64,000 bases of DNA from Arthrobacter sp. cf158 (lineage in GTDB: Bacteria > Actinomycetota > Actinomycetes > Actinomycetales > Micrococcaceae): contig NZ_FNNR01000006.1 of the NCBI RefSeq assembly GCF_900106835.1, positions 62,001-126,000 of the forward strand. The letters are read 5' to 3'. The notes below the pieces were generated by a model. The model ran no database searches. It saw only the letters and a list, made by a program, of their open reading frames with translations, and was not told the DNA's origin. Below, one piece after another: positions 8,667 through 17,533 of the stretch. A program made the position numbers and the translations under genes. Positions within the stretch are counted from its first letter, which is position 1; the number at the start of each line of letters is the position of its first letter.

Positions 8667-9475
8667 ACCCGCTGCTCCGTCAGCTTGGCTTCCAAAATCT
8701 GGGCCACGCCGTCGTCGTCAAAGTGCGGTGCCTGCTGGCCGGCCGCGAGAATGGCTTCAGGGTGTCCACTGGCCATCGCGTAGCCGTGACCGGCCCAGCG
8801 GAGCATCTCGATGTCGTTGGGCATGTCCCCGAATGCCACCACGTCGGCAGCCTCAATACCCAGCGACTCGGCGTACTTGGCGAGGGTGACGGCCTTGTTG
8901 ATGCCAGGAACGGACATCTCCAGCATCGCCGTCCGCGGCGCAGAGTGCGTTGTGGACACCAAGTGGGCAACGGCGGGCTGAACCTCGGCAAGGAACTCGT
9001 CCGGCGTTCCGTTGCGGGTAATGGCCAGGAACTTCACGACGGCGTCATCCGCAGTGAGCGTCTCCACCAGCGGCTTGGGGGTGAACTCGGCCAGCAGTTC
9101 GCTGGTTTCATTTTCAATGAACCCAGGCTCCAGCTGGAAACCCGTGAGTGTCTCCACAGCAAACAGGGCATCAGGCCGGAGGGATTTGATGATGCGGCGC
9201 GCCTCGAAGACGGAGTCGGCATCCAGCGCACAGGAAGACAGCGCCTTCTCGGTTTCCAGGTCCCACACCACGGCGCCATTGGAACAGATCACAATTCCGC
9301 TGTGCCCCAGCTGCTCCTGGAGGGGGTACAGCCACCGCGGCGGGCGACCCGTGACGAACACCAGTTCCACGCCGGCGTCGCGGCACGCCTGGAATGCCTT
9401 GATGGTCCGATCACTGATTTTGCCGTCGTGACCGAGGATGGTGCCGTCAATATCGCTTGCTACGAGCCGCATCAT
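8663..9475 (-). CDS. Cof-type HAD-family phosphatase
   Basis: 270 residues with HAD motif I at the very start (VASDIDGTILGHDGKIS; DxDGT), motif II in ELVFVTGRPPRWL, motif III Lys in NKAVTLAKYAESLGI and motif IV in VAFGDMPNDIEML. A type IIB cap lies between motifs II and III. These cytoplasmic enzymes dephosphorylate sugar phosphates or flavin/pyridoxal phosphates; the substrate cannot be read from sequence. A PfkB sugar kinase is just upstream on the same strand (19-base gap), so the two may be cotranscribed. Confidence 0.85.
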   Translation of the reverse strand: MMRLVASDIDGTILGHDGKISDRTIKAFQACRDAGVELVFVTGRPPRWLYPLQEQLGHSGIVICSNGAVVWDLETEKALSSCALDADSVFEARRIIKSLRPDALFAVETLTGFQLEPGFIENETSELLAEFTPKPLVETLTADDAVVKFLAITRNGTPDEFLAEVQPAVAHLVSTTHSAPRTAMLEMSVPGINKAVTLAKYAESLGIEAADVVAFGDMPNDIEMLRWAGHGYAMASGHPEAILAAGQQAPHFDDDGVAQILEAKLTEQRV

Positions 9476-9494
9476 GCCAGTCTACGCGGCGGTC

Positions 9495-10445
9495 TCAGCC
9501 CACTTTGCCGGCGGCTGTCCCGTGGTTGAGCTCGGCCCGGGTTGGCGGATTGGCTCCTGCCCGGGACACCGTGACTGCAGCCGCACGGGTTGCGTGATCC
9601 ATGATCGCAGCCAGCGTTTCCACCGGCATTGCCCGCAAGGCACCCCTGTTTTGCGCGCCGTCAAAGCCATGATCCACAATCGCGGACAACAACCCGGCCA
9701 TGAACGAGTCGCCTGCGCCCACGGTATCCACCACGCTCACAGATGGCGCCGGGATCTGGGTTTCGCCTGCGCGGGTGACGCCCCACGGCCCGCGCGAACC
9801 ACGCGTAACCACCACCAACGCCGGCCCCTCGTCGCCGCCCAAGGACAGCCATCGACGCGCAGACTCCGTTGGATCAACGCCAGGGTACAGCCACTCAAGA
9901 TCCTCATCAGAGGCCTTCACGACGTCGGAAAGCACCACGAAGCGCTCGGCTTGGGTCCGGGCGTACTCAACGTCCGTGATGATGCTGGGACGGCAGTTGG
10001 GATCGAAGCTGATAGTGCTGCCCGGGTGGGCATGCTCGACCGCGGCCAGCACGTCAGCAGCGCCCGGCTCCAGGAAGGTGGCAATGGAACCCGTGTGCAG
10101 CAAAGTGGCACCCTGCAGCATCAGCGGCAACCTTCCGGCAAGTCCGGGCAGTTCCCAGGTGAGGTCAAAAACGTACGTGGCCGCGCCGTCGTCGTCGATT
10201 TGCGCGGTGGCCACGCTGGTTGCCTTCTCGTCCGGCGGAAGCGGCACCATGACTGAACTCGACCGCAGGTGCGCCGCAACGGAATCGCCGTAGGCATCGC
10301 GGCCGTAGCGCCCGATGAACTGCACAGGGTGGTCCAGCCGGGCCAGGCCGACGGCAACGTTGAGCGGACTCCCGCCAACGTGCGCCTCAATTCCAGAGGA
10401 GCGTTGAACGACGTCCACCAGGGCTTCACCAATGACTGTCAGCAT
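9495..10445 (-). CDS. PfkB-family carbohydrate kinase (fructokinase-like)
   Basis: 316 residues from ATG 10445, where the family N-terminus begins (MLTVIGEALVDVVQRSSG); an in-frame start 12 codons upstream is less likely. PfkB signature 1 is HVGGSPLNVAVGLARLDHPVQ and signature 2 is VVDTVGAGDSFMAGLL, where Asp of GAGDS is the catalytic base. It phosphorylates a sugar or nucleoside with ATP; fructose is the commonest substrate for this subgroup. No sugar transporter is adjacent. It is upstream of the HAD phosphatase on the same strand. Confidence 0.85.
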   Translation of the reverse strand: MLTVIGEALVDVVQRSSGIEAHVGGSPLNVAVGLARLDHPVQFIGRYGRDAYGDSVAAHLRSSSVMVPLPPDEKATSVATAQIDDDGAATYVFDLTWELPGLAGRLPLMLQGATLLHTGSIATFLEPGAADVLAAVEHAHPGSTISFDPNCRPSIITDVEYARTQAERFVVLSDVVKASDEDLEWLYPGVDPTESARRWLSLGGDEGPALVVVTRGSRGPWGVTRAGETQIPAPSVSVVDTVGAGDSFMAGLLSAIVDHGFDGAQNRGALRAMPVETLAAIMDHATRAAAVTVSRAGANPPTRAELNHGTAAGKVG

Positions 10446-10484
10446 GGGACAACTCTGCCAGAGGCGGACCTCACGGACCACAGA

Positions 10485-11306
10485 TTACGACAGGAGGCGC
10501 TGCACCAACTCGCGGCACTTCTTGTATGCCACGGCTTTGGGATCGATCAGGTCGAAGTGGTCTCCCGGAACGCGCAACAGCTGGGCCGCACTCCCCGCTG
10601 CAGTTGCCGCAGCCACATATGCCTCGGACTGGCTCGCAGGAACGTCCTCGTCATCCGTGGCGTGCACGGCATATACGGGGACGTCCAGTGGGAGTGAACT
10701 CATGGGATCAGCGTATTTATGCCGTTTGGGGTATCTGCCCGAATCGCCACCCATGAGGTTGCAGACAGCTCCGTTACTGAGGTTCAGCTTCTCCGCGGCG
10801 GCAAGGTTCAGGAGGCCGGACTGGCTGACGACGCCCGTCAGGTGCACCGCGGTGTCCTCCGGTCCGCGCACCAGTTGCCTGTCGGCGTCGGGCGTTCCGA
10901 TGGAGGAGAGCCGTTGACGTCCCGCCGCCCAGACGGCCAGATGACCACCCGCAGAGTGGCCCAGCGCCACTACTTTGCCAAGCTGAAGGTCATGCTCGCC
11001 GGCAATGTGGGAGAGATGGTCGATGCCGGCCAAGATGTCCTCAAAAGTATGGGGCCAACCACCGCCGTTTCCGGCACGCCGGTATTCGAGGTTCCACGCG
11101 GTGATTCCGTGCGCTGCGAGGTCCCGTGCAAGGGGCTCTCCGAGCTCAGCGCCGTACTGGGACCGCCAGTAGCCGCCATGGATCACAACGGCAATTCCAC
11201 CGGCCACGGCTGATACGCCGCGATGGTTTCCGTTGCTCGGTTCAGGTATGAAGAGTTCGCCCCACTGACTGGGGTGTTCGCCGTAGCTGTACTTGTGCCG
11301 CAACAT
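10485..11306 (-). CDS. alpha/beta hydrolase (kynurenine formamidase-like)
   Basis: 273 residues from ATG 11306, which has AAGGAG nine bases upstream; a longer frame to 11426 would overlap the divergent RelA-like gene. The oxyanion motif HGGYW is followed by the nucleophile elbow GHSAGGHLAVWAAG (Ser), an Asp in VHATDDEDVPASQ and a His in GDHFDLIDP. HGGxW plus GxSxGG is typical of the kynurenine formamidase/carboxylesterase group. No tryptophan breakdown genes are adjacent, so the substrate stays open. It ends 39 bases from the PfkB kinase start on the same strand. Confidence 0.78.
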   Translation of the reverse strand: MLRHKYSYGEHPSQWGELFIPEPSNGNHRGVSAVAGGIAVVIHGGYWRSQYGAELGEPLARDLAAHGITAWNLEYRRAGNGGGWPHTFEDILAGIDHLSHIAGEHDLQLGKVVALGHSAGGHLAVWAAGRQRLSSIGTPDADRQLVRGPEDTAVHLTGVVSQSGLLNLAAAEKLNLSNGAVCNLMGGDSGRYPKRHKYADPMSSLPLDVPVYAVHATDDEDVPASQSEAYVAAATAAGSAAQLLRVPGDHFDLIDPKAVAYKKCRELVQRLLS

Positions 11307-11415
11307 TGCGCCCTCCTTTGTACTGAGCCTATCGTGACGGTTCGGAAGTTTGGCTAGAGGCACCCCGACGGCGGGTGGCCGGTTCAGTGTCGGACCCGCC
11401 CCGTAAGCTGGGGGC

Positions 11416-12522
11416 ATGGCAAGCAATTGGGACAGCCTGGACCAGGATCAGCGCGACGCAGTGGATGCGAACGTGGCGCTCTATGAGCGTGTTCGCCCTG
11501 CCCTCAAGCGGGTCACGCGCGATGTCCTGCTGACATTGAGGGACATGCTGAACGACGCCGAGGTAACTCCGTTGTTTGTCACTGGCCGGACCAAAACTGT
11601 GGAGTCGTTCCGGGAAAAAATCTCCCGCACGGATGACCCGTTGGAGCCCGGTGGCCCGCGTGTCTTGAAATTTCCGGACCCGTTCCGCACGTTGAACGAC
11701 ATGGTGGGCATCCGTGTCATCACCAAACTTCCGGCCGAAAACGCGGCCGTGGCCAACATCATCAAGCGCCAACGGCAGCTCTTCGACTGCCGAGGCGACC
11801 GTGAGAAGGACATCGGTTCCATCGAGTCCGGAACCTACGGCTACTCCAGCCGGCACCTCATCCTGCGCACCATCCAGAACGAGGCCGTCAAGGAGTACCA
11901 GCACGTCTTCAATCCGGACATGCCTGCCAACGGCAGCTACTTCTTCGAATGCCAGATCCGTACAGTGTTTGCCCATGCCTGGAGCGAGATCGAGCACGAC
12001 ATCCGCTTCAAGGCCGAAGACCCCCGCGCCTGGACGCCGCACTTCGACCGCCAATTCACGGCCACAGCAGCCATGTTGGAAACCGTGGAGAGCGCCTTCG
12101 CGGATCTTCACGAGCGCTACGAGGAAGTCCGCAGCTACTGGGACCTCGAAGGTGAGGGTGGCTCGCCGCTGACGCCAAACCGGGTTCGTGACGTCTGGCG
12201 TACCCTCTTGCCGCACGTTGACCGTAAAGTTGATGACGACTGGGGATGGGCTGCTGAGCTGCTCGCTGCCCACGGACTCACCAAGACCGTGGAGCTAGCC
12301 GGACTGCTTAGCGCCAACCGGATCACCGAGGTCCGCAAGGCCCTGGACCACCGCTACTCCCCCGGACCCGACCGCCTCCTGGACGACCTCCTGCTGTGGC
12401 AGTACGGAACCGAACATATTGATCTCACCGCTGAGGCGCCCGACGTCGTCCCGCACCCGCGGCGCGACAGCCTCCTGCGGCGTCTTAAGCAGATTGAGCG
12501 CTACCGCCAGACTGCTTTATAA
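11416..12522 (+). CDS. RelA/SpoT synthetase-domain protein (no hydrolase domain)
   Basis: 368 residues. The central part has a ppGpp synthetase-like core: VTGRTKTVESFREKI, FRTLNDMVGIRVITK (catalytic Asp region), GTYGYSSRHLILR (the GY..xH block) and FFECQIRTVFAHAWSEIEHDIRFK (QIRT..HAW..IEHD). There is no HD hydrolase, TGS or ACT domain, and the C-terminal ~130 residues (after ~230) have no recognised domain. It could make (p)ppGpp or, like some small synthetases, pppApp or tRNA pyrophosphorylation products. Prior knowledge covers the family; activity here is inference. It is divergent from the alpha/beta hydrolase. Confidence 0.78.
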   Translation: MASNWDSLDQDQRDAVDANVALYERVRPALKRVTRDVLLTLRDMLNDAEVTPLFVTGRTKTVESFREKISRTDDPLEPGGPRVLKFPDPFRTLNDMVGIRVITKLPAENAAVANIIKRQRQLFDCRGDREKDIGSIESGTYGYSSRHLILRTIQNEAVKEYQHVFNPDMPANGSYFFECQIRTVFAHAWSEIEHDIRFKAEDPRAWTPHFDRQFTATAAMLETVESAFADLHERYEEVRSYWDLEGEGGSPLTPNRVRDVWRTLLPHVDRKVDDDWGWAAELLAAHGLTKTVELAGLLSANRITEVRKALDHRYSPGPDRLLDDLLLWQYGTEHIDLTAEAPDVVPHPRRDSLLRRLKQIERYRQTAL

Positions 12523-12543
12523 AAGACCGCACTGTAAGGACCC

Positions 12544-14040
12544 ATGACACCCGAGCAACTCATGTCACTGCGGGCGACCTTCCGCTCGCCCCGCCGCCTG
12601 CTGACGGAATCCCTCGCGGGACTCGTGGTGGCCTTGGCGCTCATCCCGGAGGCCATCGCGTTCTCCGTGATTGCCGGAGTGGATCCCCGCATCGGCTTGT
12701 TCGCATCGTTCACCATGGGCGTGGTGACCGCTCTGGTGGGAGGCCGTCCGGCCATGATCTCCGCGGCGACCGGTGCCGTGGCCTTGGTGATCGCTCCCGT
12801 GATGAAAGAACACGGGCTCGATTACCTCATTGCCACCATCATCCTGGCGGGCGTTTTCCAGATCATCCTGGCGGTCCTGGGTGTCACCAAGCTGATGCGG
12901 TTCATTCCCCGCTCCGTGATGATCGGCTTCGTCAACGCACTGGCCATCCTGGTGTTCATGTCGCAGATGCCCGAGCTGTTCAACGTACCGTGGATGGTCT
13001 ACCCGATCGTGGTGGTGGGGTTGGTCATCGTGTTCGGACTCCCCCGGCTGACCACCGCCATTCCGGCACCTCTGGTAGCGATCGTTGTCATTACGCTGGT
13101 GACTGTTCTGGGGAACATCGACGTCCCCACCGTCAGCGACAAGGGCGAACTGCCGGACAGCCTTCCCGGGCTTTTCCTGCCCAACGTCCCACTGAACCTG
13201 GAGACATTCCAGATCATTGCGCCGTTCGCGCTGTCCATGGCGTTGGTGGGCCTGCTGGAATCGCTGATGACCGCCAAGCTGGTGGACGACATCACAGACA
13301 CACGTTCCAACAAGACGCGGGTGTCCTGGGGCCAGGGTGCTGCCAACATCGTCACCGGCTTCCTGGGCGGCCTGGGTGGTTGCGCAGTGATCGGTCAAAC
13401 CATGATCAATGTGAAGGGCTCAGGCGCGCGGAGCCGGCTTTCAACGTTCCTTGCCGGAGTATTCCTGCTCATCCTGGTGGTGGTGCTGGGCGACGTTGTG
13501 GGGATGATTCCCATGGCGGCTTTGGTGGCCGTGATGATCTTCGTTTCGCTCATCACCTTTGACTGGCATTCCATCCGGTTCTCAACGCTCAAGCGCCTGC
13601 CCAAGTCGGAGACCGCCGTCATGCTGGTTACTGTCGCCGCAGTGGTGGCGACGCACAACCTGGCGGTGGGCGTCGGCGTCGGCGTTCTGACCGCAATGGT
13701 CCTGTTCGCGCGGCGGGTAGCCCACTTCGCAACGGTGGAGCGGACGGAACTGCTCCTCAATGGCGAAACCGTGGCGACGTACACGGTAGATGGCGAACTC
13801 TTCTTTGCCTCTTCCAACGACCTCTACACGCAGTTCGATTACGCGAAAGATTCCTCGGATGGCATAGATCGAGTGGTCATCGATCTTCACGGCTCGCATA
13901 TCTGGGACGCTTCCACGGTGGCAGTCCTGGATTCGGTCACAGAGAAATACCGGAATCACGGGCGCGAAGTGGAGTTCATTGGCCTGAACGAGGCAAGCAT
14001 CCGCATGCGTGAGCGCCTGGCCGGGAAGCTCAACTCCTGA
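12544..14040 (+). CDS. SulP-family anion transporter with STAS domain
   Basis: 498 residues. About ten to twelve hydrophobic segments fill residues 15-390, starting with the SulP block LAGLVVALALIPEAIAFSVIAGVDPRIGL. The cytoplasmic STAS domain follows (around 400-495: VATYTVDGELFFASSND ... RVVIDLHGSHIWDASTVAVLD). The family moves sulfate, bicarbonate or dicarboxylates, mostly with Na+ or H+. At this length it matches compact bacterial SulP proteins. No sulfate-assimilation genes flank it. It follows the RelA-like gene by 21 bases and may be cotranscribed. Confidence 0.85.
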   Translation: MTPEQLMSLRATFRSPRRLLTESLAGLVVALALIPEAIAFSVIAGVDPRIGLFASFTMGVVTALVGGRPAMISAATGAVALVIAPVMKEHGLDYLIATIILAGVFQIILAVLGVTKLMRFIPRSVMIGFVNALAILVFMSQMPELFNVPWMVYPIVVVGLVIVFGLPRLTTAIPAPLVAIVVITLVTVLGNIDVPTVSDKGELPDSLPGLFLPNVPLNLETFQIIAPFALSMALVGLLESLMTAKLVDDITDTRSNKTRVSWGQGAANIVTGFLGGLGGCAVIGQTMINVKGSGARSRLSTFLAGVFLLILVVVLGDVVGMIPMAALVAVMIFVSLITFDWHSIRFSTLKRLPKSETAVMLVTVAAVVATHNLAVGVGVGVLTAMVLFARRVAHFATVERTELLLNGETVATYTVDGELFFASSNDLYTQFDYAKDSSDGIDRVVIDLHGSHIWDASTVAVLDSVTEKYRNHGREVEFIGLNEASIRMRERLAGKLNS

Positions 14041-14120
14041 AACAGCGGTCATCTGACATATACACGCCGGCGAATGTAACGAACTCGTTGGTTGGGTAGC
14101 AGCAGTGTGAGCATGGATGA

Positions 14121-15116
14121 ATGCTTGAGGCAACCAATACCCCATCGAAAACCGAAGAATCCGCTGCGCCCGTCAACGCCGCCCTTGCCGCTGAAGCCAA
14201 GATTGCGCGCATTGCCGTCACGGTCTTCCCGCTGCTGGTGGTTGTGGCCGGCGTCCTCGGATTCCTGATTCCGGATCTGTTCAAACCGATGGGTGTCGCC
14301 GTTCCCTACCTGCTGGGCACCATCATGTTCTGCATGGGCCTCACGCTCACTCCGCCGGACTTTGCCTCCGTAGCGCGCCGCCCATGGGCTGTTGCCCTCG
14401 GCATCGTGGCGCACTACGTGATCATGCCCGGCGCCGGGTGGCTCATTGCAGTACTCCTGCAGTTGCCTCCAGAACTGGCTGTCGGCCTCATCCTGGTGGG
14501 CTGCGCTCCCTCCGGCACCGCATCCAACGTCATGGCGTTCCTTGCCAAGGGCGATGTTGCGCTGTCCGTGGCTGTCGCTTCGGTTTCCACCCTCATCGCG
14601 CCCCTCGTGACTCCCGCGCTAACGCTCTTCCTGGCCGGCTCGTTCCTGCACATCGATGCTGGCGCCATGGTGATGGACATCGTGAAGACGGTGCTGCTGC
14701 CGGTGATCGCCGGACTGCTGGCCCGCCTCTTCCTTTCCAAGCTCGTCGCGAAGGTTCTTCCGGCACTTCCGTGGGCATCCGCCGTCGTGATTTCGCTGAT
14801 TGTCGCCATTGTGGTGGCTGGCAGCGCCAGCAAGATTGTTGCCGCCGGAGGAATCGTGTTCCTGGCAGTGGTCCTCCACAACGGCTTCGGCCTGGGCCTC
14901 GGTTACCTGGCTGGCAAGCTTGGCCGCCTGGATGACAAAGCGCGCCGAGCCCTCGCGTTCGAGGTCGGCATGCAGAACTCCGGCCTTGCCGCGACACTGG
15001 CCACCGCGCACTTCGGCGCGCTGGCCGCACTGCCGTCCGCTGTGTTCTCTTTGTGGCACAACATCTCCGGCGCAATCGTTGCCGCCTGGCTGGCTCGCCG
15101 TCCGCTGAAGGACTGA
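14121..15116 (+). CDS. bile acid:sodium symporter family protein
   Basis: 331 residues, nine to ten hydrophobic segments. Recognisable blocks are PYLLGTIMFCMGLTLTPPDF, VGLILVGCAPSGTASNVMAFLAKGDVALSV (the GCxPSGxxSNVxxxLAxGDxALSV core of the BASS/YocS family) and AFEVGMQNSGLAATLA. BASS proteins import organic anions such as pantoate or keto acids with sodium; the cargo is unknown here. The start ATG at 14121 has only a weak GGATGA upstream. It converges on the LacI-type gene. Confidence 0.85.
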   Translation: MLEATNTPSKTEESAAPVNAALAAEAKIARIAVTVFPLLVVVAGVLGFLIPDLFKPMGVAVPYLLGTIMFCMGLTLTPPDFASVARRPWAVALGIVAHYVIMPGAGWLIAVLLQLPPELAVGLILVGCAPSGTASNVMAFLAKGDVALSVAVASVSTLIAPLVTPALTLFLAGSFLHIDAGAMVMDIVKTVLLPVIAGLLARLFLSKLVAKVLPALPWASAVVISLIVAIVVAGSASKIVAAGGIVFLAVVLHNGFGLGLGYLAGKLGRLDDKARRALAFEVGMQNSGLAATLATAHFGALAALPSAVFSLWHNISGAIVAAWLARRPLKD

Positions 15117-15150
15117 GCCCACTGAGGAACCAGGCCCGCTGAGGGACCAG
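15100..15150 (+). repeat. three imperfect 17-bp tandem units at the end of the symporter gene
   Basis: Units begin at 15100, 15117 and 15134 (GTCCGCTGAAGGACTGA, GCCCACTGAGGAACCAG, GCCCGCTGAGGGACCAG). The first unit contains the last codons and TGA stop of the symporter gene; the other two fill the gap before the convergent LacI gene. This looks like local slippage duplication of the gene end. No function is implied. Confidence 0.5.
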
Positions 15151-16155
15151 CTAGCCCGCCGTGGTGCCGCGCCGGTGCAACTTCCACGGTGATGCAATCC
15201 GGACTCCCTCAACTGGGGTGGCTCCGGCCAAGCGATTGAGCAACATTCGGACCACCTGCTCGAAGATCGGCTCCGGGCCCACTGTGGTCAGGGCAGGATC
15301 GTATTCCTGGCCCTCGGTGGAGTTGCCGACGCCGACAATCTGAACGTCCTCGGGCACACGAAGGCCGAGGCGGTAGGCAGCCCGAATGGTCTGCAGCGCC
15401 TCCATGTCGTCCGTGCAAAGGATGGCCGTGGGCCGGTCCGGCAGCTGGAGCAGCTCCAGCGCTGATTGATAGGCGATGGCTGGACGGTGCTGCGAGGTTC
15501 TGACCAGGGTCTCATCGAGCGGGATACCCGCATCTTCCAGTCCGGCTGCGTAGGCGGAGAACCGGCTCTTGGGACGGCCCGCCGGGTCCGCCCTTCGAAT
15601 ACAGGCGATCCTGCGGTGGGAGGCGGTGAGGAAGTCCATGCACTCCCTGAGTCCGGCGTCAGCCTCAGGGGCCAGGACATCGAACCCGGCAGGATTCATG
15701 GTTCCGGAGATCACCACTTGGGCAACGCCGCGTCGAGCCAGCTCCGTGACGGTTTCATCCTCGGACTTTGCCTCAGGGAAGTAGCCAATGATGACGCCGT
15801 CCGCACCGCCGGACATCATGAACTTCCGCCAATCGTCACCCAACAAGATCACCGGCTGGTAGCCGTGCTGCGGGAGGATTGCTGCTGCAGCCGTGGCAAG
15901 GGCCCTGTCCCACGGCCATTCGAGATTTCCGATCGCCACCGCAATCACGTCCGTCTTGCCCCGGCGCATTCCCCGGGCGGCCTGATTGGGCACGTAGCCC
16001 AGTTCCTTGACCGCGGCCAGGACACGGTCCTGGGTGGGCTGGCTGATCCGGGTGGTGCCACCGTGCCGACCTGAGAGTACGTAGGAGACGGTGGTCAGCG
16101 AGACCTCAGCCGCCTTTGCTACGTCCCGGATGGTGGGCTTGGATCCCTTGCTCAC
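15151..16155 (-). CDS. LacI-family transcriptional repressor
   Basis: 334 residues from GTG 16155, which has CAGGAG seven bases upstream; an in-frame start at 16224 would add 23 residues before the HTH and run through the divergent operator. The HTH is PTIRDVAKAAEVSLTTVSYVLSG, followed by hinge helix QAARGMRRG and a periplasmic-binding-protein-like effector domain (VIAVAIGNLEWPWDRAL to the end). The family binds 16-20 bp palindromes and is released or recruited by a sugar. The divergent alditol oxidase, with a LacI-type operator on its promoter, is the most likely target. Confidence 0.88.
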   Translation of the reverse strand: MSKGSKPTIRDVAKAAEVSLTTVSYVLSGRHGGTTRISQPTQDRVLAAVKELGYVPNQAARGMRRGKTDVIAVAIGNLEWPWDRALATAAAAILPQHGYQPVILLGDDWRKFMMSGGADGVIIGYFPEAKSEDETVTELARRGVAQVVISGTMNPAGFDVLAPEADAGLRECMDFLTASHRRIACIRRADPAGRPKSRFSAYAAGLEDAGIPLDETLVRTSQHRPAIAYQSALELLQLPDRPTAILCTDDMEALQTIRAAYRLGLRVPEDVQIVGVGNSTEGQEYDPALTTVGPEPIFEQVVRMLLNRLAGATPVEGVRIASPWKLHRRGTTAG

Positions 16156-16215
16156 GTGGCACTCCTGGTAGACAGCGGGTTTCTTGAACTCTAGCGGCAA
16201 TGGAGTGGACACCCC

Positions 16216-16244
16216 TTGACGCAATTAGTTGTGAACGTTAACAA
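16216..16244 (+). promoter_or_regulatory. sigma70-type promoter of alditol oxidase gene with overlapping LacI-type operator
   Basis: TTGACG at 16216-16221 and TAACAA at 16239-16244 are separated by exactly 17 bases. The palindrome TTGTGAACGTTAACAA (16229-16244; one mismatch between halves, centred on CG as in LacI/GalR operators) covers the spacer and the -10 box. Binding there would block RNA polymerase. The transcript would start near 16251, 35 bases before the ATG at 16286. Confidence 0.65.
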
Positions 16245-16285
16245 TTGCGGGAGCCAATAAGTATTCCGAGCGGGAAGAATAGTCG

Positions 16286-17533
16286 ATGCAGAACTGGGCA
16301 GGAAACCTTGAGTATTCGTCCGCGGAAGTCCACCGCCCCACGTCGGTGGAGGAGCTACAGGACCTCGTAGCCAACGCGTCGCGGATCAAAGCGCTCGGTT
16401 CCCGGCACTCCTTCAACACGGTGGCAGACACCGACGGCATCCATATCCTGCTTGACTCCCTGCCCCAGGAGATCGTGGTGGATGTCGCCAGGAGCACGGT
16501 CAAGGTCAGTGGTGGCATCAGCTACGGGGCCCTGGGGCGAGCCTTGGAGGAACAGGGGTACGCCATCCACAACCTCGCTTCCCTCCCGCACATCTCCGTT
16601 GCGGGCGCCATCCAAACCGGCACACACGGCAGCGGAGTCAACAATCCCTCCTTGGCTGCCGCCGTCGTCGGCGTCGAGCTGGTGCGCGCCTCCGGCGAGC
16701 TGGTGACCCTTTCAGCGGACGACGACGCCTTCCTCGCCAGCGTGGTGGGCGTGGGAGCCCTTGGCATCGTCACAGGGCTGGAGCTGGCCATTCGCCCGAG
16801 CTATGAGGTCCGGCAGCGCGTGCTCACGGGTCTCTCTTGGGAGAGGGCCTTGGCGGACTTCCAGGGCATCGCCTCCAGTGCCTACAGCGTCAGCTTTTTC
16901 ACGGATTACACCGGCGACACCATCCCCCAGGTCTGGCTCAAAGCACTGGACACCGAGGGGGCGCTGCCTGATCTGTTTGGGGCGACGGCTGCGACATCCG
17001 CCATGCACCCCTTGCCGGATATGTCCGCAGAAAACTGCACCGAGCAGCTGGATGTCGCTGGCAAGTGGTTGGACCGCTTGCCGCACTTCCGCCACGAATT
17101 CACCCCGAGCAACGGCGAGGAACTGCAGAGCGAGTTCCTCCTGCCACTGGATCAGGCGCCCGCGGCGCTCCAGGCAGTTCGCGGACTCTCGGAGAAGCTG
17201 GCGCCGCTGTTGTTCATCTCCGAAATCCGCACCGTGGCAGCAGATGAGTTCTGGCTCAGCCCGTTCTACCAGCAGCAAAGCGTGGCGCTCCACTTCACGT
17301 GGAAACCGCTGCAGACCGAGGTGGAAGCAGTGCTGCCCGAGCTTGAGGAAGCCCTGCGTCCGTTCGGTGCACGCCCGCACTGGGGCAAGCTCTTCACGCC
17401 CGGCCAGTATGACTTCGCCGCGCTCTACCCGCGGTTCGAGGACTTCCGTGCCCTGGTCCAGGCGAATGATCCCTCGGGCAAATTCCGCAACGGCTTGCTG
17501 GACAGCGTGCTGGGCGTTGCCGTTACGTCCTAA
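16286..17533 (+). CDS. alditol oxidase-like FAD-dependent oxidoreductase
   Basis: 415 residues, VAO-type flavoprotein. FAD-binding blocks: IKALGSRHSFNTVADTDG, where His41 is the residue to which FAD is covalently bound in Streptomyces AldO, then SLPHISVAGAIQTGTHGSG. The C-terminus (LRPFGARPHWGKLFTPGQ; FRALVQANDPSGKFRN) matches the D-arabinono-1,4-lactone/alditol oxidase family. The enzyme oxidises the terminal CH2OH of sugar alcohols such as xylitol or sorbitol to the aldose, passing electrons to O2 as H2O2. Length is as expected (AldO about 418). The gene stands alone, divergent from the LacI-type repressor. Confidence 0.82.
   Translation: MQNWAGNLEYSSAEVHRPTSVEELQDLVANASRIKALGSRHSFNTVADTDGIHILLDSLPQEIVVDVARSTVKVSGGISYGALGRALEEQGYAIHNLASLPHISVAGAIQTGTHGSGVNNPSLAAAVVGVELVRASGELVTLSADDDAFLASVVGVGALGIVTGLELAIRPSYEVRQRVLTGLSWERALADFQGIASSAYSVSFFTDYTGDTIPQVWLKALDTEGALPDLFGATAATSAMHPLPDMSAENCTEQLDVAGKWLDRLPHFRHEFTPSNGEELQSEFLLPLDQAPAALQAVRGLSEKLAPLLFISEIRTVAADEFWLSPFYQQQSVALHFTWKPLQTEVEAVLPELEEALRPFGARPHWGKLFTPGQYDFAALYPRFEDFRALVQANDPSGKFRNGLLDSVLGVAVTS

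Noticed and set aside
11329..12273. 314-aa minus-strand open frame
   Set aside because: Antisense of the RelA/SpoT-domain gene and extends through its promoter; no domain signs.
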